From contig JAJEFG010000093.1 of the NCBI GenBank assembly GCA_022820545.1, positions 17,355 through 81,354 on the forward strand: a stretch of 64,000 nucleotides of DNA, given 5' to 3'. Below the pieces are notes generated by a model. It made no database searches. It saw only the letters and a list, made by a program, of their open reading frames with translations, and was not told the DNA's origin. The stretch is from Acidobacteriota bacterium (lineage in GTDB: Bacteria; Acidobacteriota; Vicinamibacteria; Marinacidobacterales; Marinacidobacteraceae). A program made the position numbers and the translations under genes. Below, in pieces: positions 52,479-61,404 of the stretch (positions are counted from its first letter, which is position 1; every line of letters starts with the position of its first letter).

Positions 52479-53147
52479 TCAGGATCCCGGTGAGTCCTTC
52501 GGGCGGTACAACCAGGCTGCGAACGGCGTTGCGATGAGCGCGCCCGCGATCTCCATGAGCACGAACATCGGGGCGTCCACGGGGCGGATGCCGCAGAAGG
52601 TATCCGTGAAGCTCCGTGCGAGGGTCACCGCCGGATTGGCGAACGACGTCGAGGCGGTGAACCAGCAGGCCGCGAAGATGTAGATGCCCACCGCGGCCGC
52701 CACCGCCCGCGGTCGGACCTTGATGCAGCCGAAGATGGTCAGGATCAACCCGAAGGTGGCCACCACCTCGGACACCCACTGTCCCGGACCGGTCCGCACC
52801 TGGGTCGCGGTCTGCAGGAGGGGCAGGTCGAACATCAGGTGCGTCACCAGCATCCCGGCGAGGCCGCCCGCCGCCTGCACGAGGACGTAGAGCCCGGCGT
52901 CGCGCCCGGAAATCTCCTTCCGGAGCAGGAAGGCCAGGGTCACCGCGGGATTGATGTGGCAACCGGACACCGGGGCGAAGAGCCAGATGAGGACCACCAG
53001 CCCCGCGCCGATGGCCGCCGTGGTCCCGATGAGGGCCACCCCGTCGTTTCCACCCGACAGGTTGACCGCCATGATGCCGGCGCCGATGATCACCGCGAGC
53101 AGGCCGGCGGTGCCGAGGAACTCGGCGGCGAGGCGACGGGTCAGCAT
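52479..53147 (-). CDS. Aquaporin (MIP family), AqpS-like
   Basis: Six-helix channel of 222 aa. The two half-helix motifs are HINPAVTLAFLL and TSFANPAVTLARS, both with intact NPA. The arginine that usually follows the second NPA is replaced by Val-Thr-Leu-Ala, with Arg four residues later, as in arsenite-linked bacterial AqpS channels. The pore may therefore be wider than in a water-only channel. No ars genes are beside it. It precedes the DUF418 gene. Confidence 0.9.
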   Translation of the reverse strand: MLTRRLAAEFLGTAGLLAVIIGAGIMAVNLSGGNDGVALIGTTAAIGAGLVVLIWLFAPVSGCHINPAVTLAFLLRKEISGRDAGLYVLVQAAGGLAGMLVTHLMFDLPLLQTATQVRTGPGQWVSEVVATFGLILTIFGCIKVRPRAVAAAVGIYIFAACWFTASTSFANPAVTLARSFTDTFCGIRPVDAPMFVLMEIAGALIATPFAAWLYRPKDSPGS

Positions 53148-53202
53148 GGAAGTTCCGCGCCGCGTACGGTAATCCCTCAGCCCGCCGCGGCGGTTCGGGT
53201 AC

Positions 53203-54108
53203 TCAGCCGAGGAGGCTCAGGTCGGCGCGTCCGGCGCGGATCGGAGGACACCAGAAGTACGCCCCGGTCACCGGCCGGGTGAACCGGAACAGGTGATCCG
53301 TGATCCGGTCGGCGGCCCCGGTCATCCGGGACAGGTGGTACTCGAAGGCGTCCAGGCTGTGGCTGAAGGCGACGAACACGAGGCCTGCCCGGCGCGCGTC
53401 CGCCCAGGGCATGGAGCGGCGGAGCAGAAAGACGGGCGGGTCGGGGGCTTCCTGCTCGGTGCGTTGTACGTGGGCCGCGTCGGGCCCGTCCTTGAGTTCC
53501 ACATTGTCGCTCCGGCGCCGCCCGATGATGTGGTCCTGCGTCCGGGACGAGAAGGACTCGAAGCGGTCGAGGTCGTGGACCCACTGCTGCACGGCGGCAA
53601 ACGAAGACCCGTCGAGCCCGGGACCGCGGCCGGAAACGATGGCCGCCTCCACGGCCGCGTCGCCCTTCGGGTTCTCGGTCCCGTCCTCGTAGCCGGTGAG
53701 GTCGAGGCCCGTCCGGTAGCGGAAGGCGTCAAGCACGTCCTCCAGCACGAAGACGCCGGCGAGCGCCTTCTCCACCCGGCGGGTCTCATGGACCAGTTCG
53801 CCGCGCTCCTCCGACCGCAGCCAGACCCAGAGCGCGGCGGGAGAGGAGGGGACGGTGAACCCCGGTCCGCTCGAGGCCGGGAACTCCCGGAGCCCCGGGA
53901 CCTCGGCTCCCAGTTCGCGCACCAGGGACGCGCCCAGGCCGAAGACGAGCGGCAGCCCGGGATGGGGATCGGCGAGACGCTCCAGCGCGTCGCGCGGCCC
54001 GGGCGAGGACGCGCGCCTCCGAAAGGTCAGATGGCGCGCGTGGGACGGGATCGCGGCCAGCACGCCGGGCTGAGGAAGAAGCCCCGAGTCTCCGGATTCC
54101 ACTCTCAT
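53203..54108 (-). CDS. Dye-decolorizing (Dyp-type) heme peroxidase
   Basis: 301 aa from ATG 54108 (MRVESGDSG); the longer frame from 54144 is less likely. The GxxDG motif is GYEDG at 139-143 and the proximal heme ligand is H213 in DAAHVQRTEQE, with the distal Arg region FSHSLDAFEYHLSRM after it. There is no signal or Tat peptide, pointing to the cytosolic YfeX/DypB branch. It reduces hydrogen peroxide with unknown donors. No encapsulin gene is adjacent. Divergent from the peptidase gene with 83 bases between. Confidence 0.92.
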   Translation of the reverse strand: MRVESGDSGLLPQPGVLAAIPSHARHLTFRRRASSPGPRDALERLADPHPGLPLVFGLGASLVRELGAEVPGLREFPASSGPGFTVPSSPAALWVWLRSEERGELVHETRRVEKALAGVFVLEDVLDAFRYRTGLDLTGYEDGTENPKGDAAVEAAIVSGRGPGLDGSSFAAVQQWVHDLDRFESFSSRTQDHIIGRRRSDNVELKDGPDAAHVQRTEQEAPDPPVFLLRRSMPWADARRAGLVFVAFSHSLDAFEYHLSRMTGAADRITDHLFRFTRPVTGAYFWCPPIRAGRADLSLLG

Positions 54109-54191
54109 GTTCACTCGCTTTCGATGGGAACCGTAACGCGCCACTACTATCGGTGGTCCACCCTCCGTACCGCCCGGGAGACCCGCCGACC

Positions 54192-55667
54192 ATGATCCCT
54201 ACCGCCATCCGTTACCGCCGTGTTTTCACCCTGCTCTGCTGCCTGATTGCCTCGACCACGCTGGCCCAGGACGCCCCGATCTTCACCGCGGACTTCCCGG
54301 CGGAAGAGTTCCAGACCCGCCGTGAAGCCGTGCTCGACGCGGTCGGACCGGGAGGCGCCGCGATCCTCCAGGGAGCCGGCTCCCCCCTCGCCTACGAGCG
54401 CTTCCGGCAGACGAACTCCTTCTACTACCTCACCGGGGTGGAGACGCCGCACGCCTACCTGCTGCTCGACGGCGCCTCCCGCCGCTCCGTGCTCTACCTG
54501 CCGCACCGGAACGACCGGCGGGAAGCCTCCGAGGGGCGCCTCCTGACGGCGGAGGACGCGGACCTGGCCCGGGAACTCACGGGGGTGGACGACGTGTTCG
54601 GCACCTGGAAGCTGAGCGACGACCTCGCCCGGATGGCCTGGAGTAATCGCCCGCCGACCCTCCACACCCCGCTCAGCCCCGCCGAACTCGCCGGCATGAG
54701 CCGCGACCTCGCCACCCGGGGCAACTCGGACATCGCGAACGACCCGTGGGACGGCCGGCCCTCCCGGGAGGCGAACTTCGCCGCCCGGCTCCGGGACCGC
54801 TTCCCCAAGCTGGACATCGAGGACCTGTCGCCGGTGCTCGACCGGATGCGCCTCGTCAAGAGCGAACGGGAGGTCGCCCTCATCCGCAAGGCGACCGACC
54901 TCTCCGGCCTGACGCTCATGGAGGCGATGCGCTCGACCCGTCCCGGGATCTACGAGCACGAACTCGACGCCGTCGGGAAGTTCATCTTCTTCCGGGACGG
55001 CGCGCAGTCGGAGGCCTACTACTCGCTGGTGGCGACCGGGACGAACGCCTGGTACCCGCACTACCACCGGGGTGCGAGCCGGCTCGAGGACGGGCAACTG
55101 ATCCTCATGGACTACGCCCCGGACATCGGTTACTACACGAGCGACGTCACCCGGATGTGGCCGGTGAACGGGGTCTTCAGCGAGTGGCAACGCGATCTCT
55201 ACGGGTTCTACCTCGCGTGCTACCGGGCGATCCTGGACGCCATCCGGCCGGGCGACGTGGCCACCATCATGGGAGAGGCGGCGACCCGGATGGAGGAACT
55301 GGCGCGGACCTGGCCGTTCACGAAGCCCCACTACCGGCCGGCCGCGGAAGCGTTCGTCGCCGCCTACCGGCGCCGCGCGTCGGGACGCAGCTCGATGGGG
55401 CACGGGGTCGGGATGGCGGTCCACGACGTGGGTGACGCCGACGGCACGCTGACCCCGGGGATGGTGTTCACCATCGAACCCCAGTTCCGGGTGCCCGAGG
55501 ACCGGATCTACATCCGCCTCGAGGACGTGATCCTGATCACCGAGGACGGCGCCGAGAACCTCTCCGAGTTCGTGCCGATGGACATCGAGGGCATCGAGGC
55601 CCTGATGGCGGAGGACGGGCTGCTGGACCTCTACCCGAGTCCGTTGAAGGAGCGCGCGAACCGCTGA
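54192..55667 (+). CDS. Secreted M24 metallopeptidase, Xaa-Pro aminopeptidase-like
   Basis: 491 aa from ATG 54192, which opens a signal peptide (RVFTLLCCLIASTTLAQ). The N-terminal creatinase-like domain reads FRQTNSFYYLTGVETPHAY. The pita-bread catalytic domain has all five metal ligands: Asp in LMDYAPDIGYYTSDVTR (two), His in MGHGVGMAVHD, Glu in FTIEPQF and Glu in RLEDVIL. It should remove residues next to proline from peptides in the periplasm. A TACTAT -10-like element lies about 40 bases upstream. Confidence 0.92.
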   Translation: MIPTAIRYRRVFTLLCCLIASTTLAQDAPIFTADFPAEEFQTRREAVLDAVGPGGAAILQGAGSPLAYERFRQTNSFYYLTGVETPHAYLLLDGASRRSVLYLPHRNDRREASEGRLLTAEDADLARELTGVDDVFGTWKLSDDLARMAWSNRPPTLHTPLSPAELAGMSRDLATRGNSDIANDPWDGRPSREANFAARLRDRFPKLDIEDLSPVLDRMRLVKSEREVALIRKATDLSGLTLMEAMRSTRPGIYEHELDAVGKFIFFRDGAQSEAYYSLVATGTNAWYPHYHRGASRLEDGQLILMDYAPDIGYYTSDVTRMWPVNGVFSEWQRDLYGFYLACYRAILDAIRPGDVATIMGEAATRMEELARTWPFTKPHYRPAAEAFVAAYRRRASGRSSMGHGVGMAVHDVGDADGTLTPGMVFTIEPQFRVPEDRIYIRLEDVILITEDGAENLSEFVPMDIEGIEALMAEDGLLDLYPSPLKERANR

Positions 55668-55668
55668 G

Positions 55669-55689
55669 ACCGTCCCTACGGACGGTTTT
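55669..55689 (+). terminator. Short intrinsic terminator
   Basis: ACCGTCC, loop CTAC, GGACGGT, then TTT: a 7-bp stem immediately after the peptidase stop. It overlaps the last codons of the convergent cupin gene. Confidence 0.6.
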
Positions 55690-56293
55690 CGACCAGGTAC
55701 GCGTGCGACGCCTCGGCGTCCATCAACGGCACCACCTTGTCCGGATCCACCCGCACCATGATGTAGGTGATGTGGTCCTCGATCCGGGTGAACTGGTGGC
55801 CGGTGCCGGCGGGAACGACCAGCATGTCGCCGGCGCTGAGCTCGTGGGTCACCGGGTTCCGGATCTCCGCGGCGTTGTTGCCCGGCCCGTTCAGGAACCG
55901 GACCGCGCGGTTGTCCGGGGCCCTCCGGCGCTTGTCCACGAGGTCCGGCCCGCTGACATTGGTCCCGGAGCCGCTCAACACGTAGTACACCTCGGTGACG
56001 AGGTCGTGCTCGGCGACCGACTGCGGCCGGGGCGCCTCCAGGGCGCCGCGCCGGACCAGCGCGATCTGCACGTTCGCCTTGCCGATGTCCACGGAACGCA
56101 CCTGCTGATCGGTCAGGCCGGTCGCCTCGGCGATCCGTTCGTACGCCTCGAGTTCCCCCGCCGGGACGAAGTCCGCGTCGCACTTGTTGCAGCTGGGTTC
56201 GGGACCCGGATCCTGGGCGGCGATGGAGAACCGTCCGGCGATGAAAGCGGCCAGAATCGCGACGGCGAGTCCAACGGTTGTTTTCTTGTTCAT
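55676..56293 (-). CDS. Secreted cupin-domain protein
   Basis: 205 aa from ATG 56293 with a signal peptide (TTVGLAVAILAAFIAGRFS) and a CNKC pair soon after cleavage. The cupin core has HDLVTEVYYVLSGSGT (motif 1, with His and Glu) and LSAGDMLVVPAGTGHQF (motif 2). One small beta-barrel, probably metal-binding. A region between signal and cupin (EAYERIAEATGLTDQQVRSV) is helical. Function unknown; similar secreted cupins are common in Acidobacteriota. Convergent with the peptidase gene. Confidence 0.82.
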   Translation of the reverse strand: MNKKTTVGLAVAILAAFIAGRFSIAAQDPGPEPSCNKCDADFVPAGELEAYERIAEATGLTDQQVRSVDIGKANVQIALVRRGALEAPRPQSVAEHDLVTEVYYVLSGSGTNVSGPDLVDKRRRAPDNRAVRFLNGPGNNAAEIRNPVTHELSAGDMLVVPAGTGHQFTRIEDHITYIMVRVDPDKVVPLMDAEASHAYLVENRP

Positions 56294-56422
56294 CACCCGC
56301 TCCTTACCCGAACGCGGCTCGGGACCGGTCGCCACCATAGCAACGTGTGAACGGGGTAGGCGTTGCCCCGTCGCCGGGCGAGTGTGCGTTGGGATCGGCC
56401 ATCTTGCTGATTGGCGACGTGC

Positions 56423-56471
56423 GCGGCGCGGAGCGCCGCTGTGCCGGTCTGGAGACCGGCGTTCCAAGCCG
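56423..56471. repeat. Paired-hairpin intergenic repeat
   Basis: GCGGCGC/GCGCCGC (56423-56439), GCCGGTCT/AGACCGGC (56443-56460) and the tail GTTCCAAGCCG. Nearly identical to the copy at 15376-15424. It lies in the divergent gap between the cupin and ADOP genes. Confidence 0.88.
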
Positions 56472-56569
56472 TTTCTGCCGGGGGGATTGGTGAGGGGTGC
56501 GGTTTCGCGGGAACGGGCGGGGCCGGCGCGCGTTCTGTCATGCGGGAGAATTGCGGCGGATCGATCCGG

Positions 56570-59062
56570 ATGCTGCACGAGTTCGCGGAAGCGCTGAAGA
56601 GCCTCTCGAAGCGGCCGGGGTTCGCGCTGCTGGTGTGCGTTCCCCTCGCGCTCGGGATCGGAGCGACCTCGACCGTCTTCTCGGCGGTCTACGGGGTGCT
56701 GCTGAAGGCGCCCGACTACCACGAGCCGGAACGCCTGATGCAGGTCTGGGAGCGGCGGCCGCGCCTTCCGATGCCGGACGAGGTGGCGGCGTTCTCCACC
56801 GACCACTTCCGCCGCTGGCGCGACGCCAACACGGTGTTCGACGGGCTCGCGATGTACGGCGACCGCCCGGTCGCCTACCGCGGACTCTCGGCGGCTCCCG
56901 GCGAGCCGCGCCCGCTGTCCGCGGAACAGGTGTCACCCGAGCTGTTCGAGATCCTGGGCGTCCCACCCGCACTCGGGCGATCCTTCCGTTCCGAAGAGGC
57001 GATCCCCGGACGCGACGCCGTCGCGATCCTGAGCCACGCCTTCTGGGTGCGGGAGTTCGGAGGCGATCCCGGGATTCTCGGGCAGGCCCTCAGTCTCAAC
57101 GACCGGAGCTTCCAGATCGTCGGCGTCATGCCTCCGGACTTCGGGTTCCCGATTCCCACCACCGAGATCTACGTCCCCTACCCGACGGAGCCGCCCGCCG
57201 ACCTCCAGCCCGGCCAGGTCCGGCTCGAGCTGGTCCAGGTGGTGGGCCGGCTGCGGGACGGCGTCGGCATCGAGCAGGCCGAGGAGGAAGCGGCGGCGCT
57301 CATCGCCCGGCTGAGCGAGGAGAGCGAGATCCAGCGGATGCTGAACGAGGGCGTGAGCGTGCACCTCGGCTCGTTCACCGAGCGCTCCACGCGCCGGATC
57401 CGGCAGCCGCTCATGGCGCTCTTCGGGGTCACCCTGCTCGTGCTGCTCATCGTCTGCGGGAACGTGGCCAACCTGCTGCTCACCCGCGCCGCCTGGCGGG
57501 AACGGGAACTCGCGGTACGGAGCGCCCTCGGCGCCGGCCGGTCGCGCCTCGTGCGCCGGCTGCTCGCGGAAAGCGTGCTGCTGGCTGCGGTCGCCGGGGC
57601 CTTCGGCGCCCTCCTGGCGGTGGCCGGGGCCGGCCTGGTGCGTTCCCTGACGGTCCTCGGCCTGCCCCAGCTCGCGGCGGCGAGCGTGGATCTCCGGGTC
57701 GTCGGCTTCACGTTCGGGGTCGCCGGGCTTGCGGCGCTGCTGTTCGGAACCCTCCCGGCGCTGAAGGCGTCTTCGCGCGACCCGGCAGCGGCGCTCGACG
57801 CCTCGGCGCGGGGCGAATCGGCTCCGCTCGGCGCGAGTTCGCGCGGCCTGGGACACCGGGGCCTCTTCGCGGCCCTCCAGCTCGCGCTGGCGCTCCCGCT
57901 GCTGATCGGCGCCGGCCTGCTGACCCGGAGTTTCCTGGCCCTGGTCAGCGCGCCGCCGGGGTACGAGCCGGCGAACACCGCGGTCTTCGAGGTCCAGGTC
58001 GCCGCCGACCGCTACCCGGACACCGCGGGACAGACCGCGCTGTTCGACCGGATCCGCGAGTCCCTGGCGGCGGTCCCCGGGGTCACCCACGCAGGCGTCG
58101 TGGACACACTTCCGCTGAGCGGGGAGCGGGCGGTCATCGGTTTCCAGCGGATCGACGAAGCACCCACGACCGACCCGAACCAGGTGCCGCGCGCCCTTTT
58201 CCGCCGCGTGTCGCCGGGGTATTTCCAGGCCATGGGGATTCCGCTCCGGGAGGGGCGGGCGTTCGAGGAGAGCGACCGCGCCAACCCGGGCGCGGTGTCC
58301 ATCGTGAACGAGAGCCTCGTCCAGCGGTACCTGTCCGACCCGCCGATCGGACTCGAACTGGCGGGCATGGGAGCGATCGTCGGGGTGGTGGGCGACGTCT
58401 ACGAGGAAGGTGTGGACACCCCGCCCGAGCCCATCCTCTATCGCCTGGACGGCGACGAACGGATGCCGGGCGGCGGCGACGTCATCCGGAGGAGCGTGGT
58501 GCTCCGGCACGCGCCGGGCGCTTCCGTCCTGGAAGCCGCCGCCGCCCGGCTCGAGGAGGTCGACCCCGAGCTGGCCGCCCTGAACCCCCGCACGCTGGGA
58601 GACCGCATCCGGGAATCGGTCGCCCAGCCCCGGCTCTATGCGCTGCTCCTCGGCGGCTTTGCCGCCGCGGCGCTGCTGCTCGCCGCCTGGGGCGTCTTCG
58701 GGGTCGTCGGCTTCCAGGCGAACGCGCGGGTCCCGGCGCACGGGGTGCGCATGGCGTTCGGGGCCACCCCGGCGGACATCCGCCGGCTGGTGCTCCGCGA
58801 CGCGCTCCGCATCGCGGCTTCCGGGCTGTTACCGGGGCTGCTCCTCGCCTTCGTGCTCGTCCGCGTGGCCGGCAGTGAACTGAGTCCCCTGCTCTTCGAG
58901 ATCACGCCGCTCGACCCGGTCGTCTACGCCCTGGTGCCGCTGCTGCTCCTCGCCGCCGTGCTGGCGGCGGCGCTTCAGCCCGCCACCGCCGCCTCCCGCC
59001 TGAATGTGGTGCAGGCGCTCCGGTCCGAGCACCCGCAGGCGCGGAAGAGCTGGCTCGCCTGA
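56570..59062 (+). CDS. ADOP-type ABC permease (duplicated orphan MacB/FtsX-like)
   Basis: 830 aa from ATG 56570 (ATG 56540 is possible; sequence further upstream is repeat-derived). Two MacB-like halves each have a periplasmic MacB-PCD domain and FtsX-type helices: KRPGFALLVCVPLALGIGA with VFSAVYGVLL, then NVANLLLTRAAWRERELAVR, and a second copy from FAALQLALALPLLIGAGLLT to AAALLLAAWGVFGVVGFQA. This acidobacterial duplicated orphan permease plan has no ATPase gene beside it. The substrate is unknown. It is the best single phylum marker in the window. Confidence 0.9.
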   Translation: MLHEFAEALKSLSKRPGFALLVCVPLALGIGATSTVFSAVYGVLLKAPDYHEPERLMQVWERRPRLPMPDEVAAFSTDHFRRWRDANTVFDGLAMYGDRPVAYRGLSAAPGEPRPLSAEQVSPELFEILGVPPALGRSFRSEEAIPGRDAVAILSHAFWVREFGGDPGILGQALSLNDRSFQIVGVMPPDFGFPIPTTEIYVPYPTEPPADLQPGQVRLELVQVVGRLRDGVGIEQAEEEAAALIARLSEESEIQRMLNEGVSVHLGSFTERSTRRIRQPLMALFGVTLLVLLIVCGNVANLLLTRAAWRERELAVRSALGAGRSRLVRRLLAESVLLAAVAGAFGALLAVAGAGLVRSLTVLGLPQLAAASVDLRVVGFTFGVAGLAALLFGTLPALKASSRDPAAALDASARGESAPLGASSRGLGHRGLFAALQLALALPLLIGAGLLTRSFLALVSAPPGYEPANTAVFEVQVAADRYPDTAGQTALFDRIRESLAAVPGVTHAGVVDTLPLSGERAVIGFQRIDEAPTTDPNQVPRALFRRVSPGYFQAMGIPLREGRAFEESDRANPGAVSIVNESLVQRYLSDPPIGLELAGMGAIVGVVGDVYEEGVDTPPEPILYRLDGDERMPGGGDVIRRSVVLRHAPGASVLEAAAARLEEVDPELAALNPRTLGDRIRESVAQPRLYALLLGGFAAAALLLAAWGVFGVVGFQANARVPAHGVRMAFGATPADIRRLVLRDALRIAASGLLPGLLLAFVLVRVAGSELSPLLFEITPLDPVVYALVPLLLLAAVLAAALQPATAASRLNVVQALRSEHPQARKSWLA

Positions 59063-59158
59063 CGGGTTCCGGCCCCACTCCCGAGTCCGGGAGGGGAACG
59101 TTCGGCCAGGCATCGGCGTAGCAAGCCCCCGAACGAGAACGAAATAGGATTCGGCAAG

Positions 59159-60676
59159 TTGTCAGGAATTCCACGCAGGTGGCGCCTCCTCGCCGCGCTG
59201 GGAATTGCCGGGGGCGTGGTCCTTCTCCGATCCGGGTCCGAGGACCCGGAGGAGCCGGCCGACGGGGAAGCGGAGCCGGCGAGCGTCGTTTCGGACTGCG
59301 CGCCCGGCGAGGGACCCGAAGGCGCGCTCTGCGGGGTCCTCGAGGTTCTGGAGAACCGGGCCGATCCCGAAGGACGGAAGATCGGCCTGAACATCATGGT
59401 CCTCCCGGCCACCGAACAAGACGCCGAGCCGGACCCCGTGTTCTACCTGGCCGGCGGGCCGGGGCAGGCGGCCACGGAACTCGCGCCGCTCCTGCGGGGC
59501 CTGGCCCCGGACCTGTTCCGGAATCGCGACTCCGTGTTCGTGGACCAGCGCGGCACGGGCGAATCCAACCCGCTCACTTGCGATTTCCTCGAAGAGCGGA
59601 CCGGGTACTTCGACAGCATGCCCGAAGAACTGTCGGAGGAAGACTGGCAGGACTGCCTGGACTCGCTGGACGCGAGCCCGGAGCACTACACCACCCCGGT
59701 CGCCATGGACGATCTGGAGGAGGTGAGGGTCGCCCTGGGATACGGACCCGTCAATCTCTGGGGCGGCTCCTACGGCACCCGGGCCGCCACCGTGTTCCTC
59801 CGCCGGCATCCGGACAGCGTGCGGAGCGTCGTCCTCGACGGAGTGGCGCCGGTGGACATGCGGATCCCGCTCCACTTTCCCGAGGACGGGGAACGGGCGC
59901 TGAACCTGCTCACCGCCGCCTGCGGCGCCGACCCGGCCTGTGACGCCCGCTTTCCCGGCCTGCGGGACTCCATCGAGACCCTCCTGGCGAGCCTCGACCA
60001 GGACCCGCCCCGCGAGTACCGGATCCGCCACCCGCGTACCGGGGACTGGGAGGAGGTTCCCATCAACCGCGAGCTGGTGGCCGGGGTGCTGCGGGCGGTC
60101 CTCTACAGCCCGCAGAGCGCCGCCCTCGTGCCGCTGATGGTGGAGAGCGCCCTCGACGGCGACTTCGGACCCCTAATGGTCTTCGCCGACCCGGTCGCCG
60201 GGCCGCAACTCGCGATCGGCATGTTCCTGTCGGTGCTGTGCGCCGAGGACATCCCCTTCCTGACGCTCGACGAGGCCGCGGACGCCGCCGAGGAGAGTTT
60301 CGTCGGCGAACTCATGACCGAGCAGATGCTCGAGGCATGCGCCGTCTGGCCACGCGGCGAGATCCCGGAGGGCTACCGCGAACCGGTGCGTTCGGACGCG
60401 CCGGTCCTCATCCTGTCCGGGGAGCTGGATCCGGTCACCCCGCCGCGGTGGGGGGACCACGCGGCGGCGACGCTCCCGAATTCGCGGCATCTGGTCGTCC
60501 CGGGGACCGGGCACGGCACCCTCCAGGCCGGCTGCGCGACGCGGCTGATCGGCGAGTTTTTCGACGGCGCCGACCCCGCGGCCCTCGATGCCTCCTGTCT
60601 GTCCGGCGTCGCCCGGCCGCCGTTCTGGCGGTCGGCCACCGGACCGGTCGATCCCAGACCGGGCAACCAACAGTGA
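59159..60676 (+). CDS. Secreted alpha/beta hydrolase, tripeptidyl-aminopeptidase-like (TAP C-terminal)
   Basis: 505 aa with a TTG start. The N-terminal hydrophobic segment (RWRLLAALGIAGGVVLL) is a signal peptide or anchor. The oxyanion region is FYLAGGPGQAA, with VDQRGTGESNPL next; the nucleophile Ser is in LWGGSYGTRAA, the Asp in LSGELDPVTPPRWG and the His in PGTGHGTLQAGC. This is the layout of proline iminopeptidase/SlpD-type exopeptidases. The stop overlaps the next gene as GTGA, tying it to an ABC exporter. A role in peptide processing before or after transport is inferred. Confidence 0.88.
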   Translation: MSGIPRRWRLLAALGIAGGVVLLRSGSEDPEEPADGEAEPASVVSDCAPGEGPEGALCGVLEVLENRADPEGRKIGLNIMVLPATEQDAEPDPVFYLAGGPGQAATELAPLLRGLAPDLFRNRDSVFVDQRGTGESNPLTCDFLEERTGYFDSMPEELSEEDWQDCLDSLDASPEHYTTPVAMDDLEEVRVALGYGPVNLWGGSYGTRAATVFLRRHPDSVRSVVLDGVAPVDMRIPLHFPEDGERALNLLTAACGADPACDARFPGLRDSIETLLASLDQDPPREYRIRHPRTGDWEEVPINRELVAGVLRAVLYSPQSAALVPLMVESALDGDFGPLMVFADPVAGPQLAIGMFLSVLCAEDIPFLTLDEAADAAEESFVGELMTEQMLEACAVWPRGEIPEGYREPVRSDAPVLILSGELDPVTPPRWGDHAAATLPNSRHLVVPGTGHGTLQAGCATRLIGEFFDGADPAALDASCLSGVARPPFWRSATGPVDPRPGNQQ

Positions 60677-61404
60677 TCCGGGTCTCCGGTCTTCGCAAGA
60701 CCTTCGGCAAGGTCATCGCCGTGGACGACGTGAGCTTCGCCGCGGAAGACGGAGCGATCACCGGGCTCCTCGGCCCGAACGGCGCCGGGAAGTCCACGAC
60801 GCTGCGGATGCTCTACGGCCTGATGGCGCCGGAGGCCGGCGAGGTCGCGGTGGACGGGGTGGACGTCCAGCGCCGGACGATGGCGGCGCAGGAGCGGATC
60901 GGGGCTCTCCCGGACACCCACGCGCTCTATCCCCGGCTGACCGGCCGCGAGAACATCCGCTACTTCGCCCGGCTTCGCGGCATCCCGGCGGACGTGACGG
61001 AAGGGCGGCTGGACGAGTTCGTCCGGCTCCTGGAGATGGCGGATTTCGTGGATCGCCGGGCCAAGGGCTATTCCCACGGGGAGCGTTCGCGGGTGCTGCT
61101 GGCCCGGGCGCTCATCCATGAACCCCGGAACGTCCTGCTCGACGAGCCGACGAACGGTCTGGACGTGATGAGCACCCGGCGGATGCGGGACCTCATCCGG
61201 GAACTCCGGAGCCGCGGCTGCGCCGTGCTCTTCTCGAGCCACATCATGCAGGAGGTGTCCCTCCTCTGCGATCACATCGTGATCGTCGCGGCCGGCCGGG
61301 TGGTCGCCGCGGGATCGCCCGACGCGATCCGCGAGGCGGCCGGCTGCGAGGACCTCGAGGACGCCTTCGTCCGGCTGACCGGCCCGCAGCAGGAGGCTGC
61401 CTGA
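60673..61404 (+). CDS. ABC transporter ATP-binding protein, NatA-like
   Basis: 243 aa from GTG 60673, which overlaps the previous stop; the long upstream frame is a shadow. Walker A is LGPNGAGKST, the signature is YSHGERSRVLLARALI (the common LSGGQ is changed to YSHGE, as in NatA relatives), Walker B is VLLDEPTNGLD and the H-loop is LFSSHIMQE. It powers the permease in the next gene. NatAB exports sodium in Bacillus, but substrates vary. TGATG overlap with the permease. Confidence 0.92.
   Translation: MIRVSGLRKTFGKVIAVDDVSFAAEDGAITGLLGPNGAGKSTTLRMLYGLMAPEAGEVAVDGVDVQRRTMAAQERIGALPDTHALYPRLTGRENIRYFARLRGIPADVTEGRLDEFVRLLEMADFVDRRAKGYSHGERSRVLLARALIHEPRNVLLDEPTNGLDVMSTRRMRDLIRELRSRGCAVLFSSHIMQEVSLLCDHIVIVAAGRVVAAGSPDAIREAAGCEDLEDAFVRLTGPQQEAA

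Noticed and set aside
56411..56569. N-terminal extension of the ADOP permease reading through the hairpin repeat
   Set aside because: The extra residues (SAAVPVWRPAFQAV) are translations of the repeat; the same peptide arises from other copies near 15400. The permease start is placed after it.
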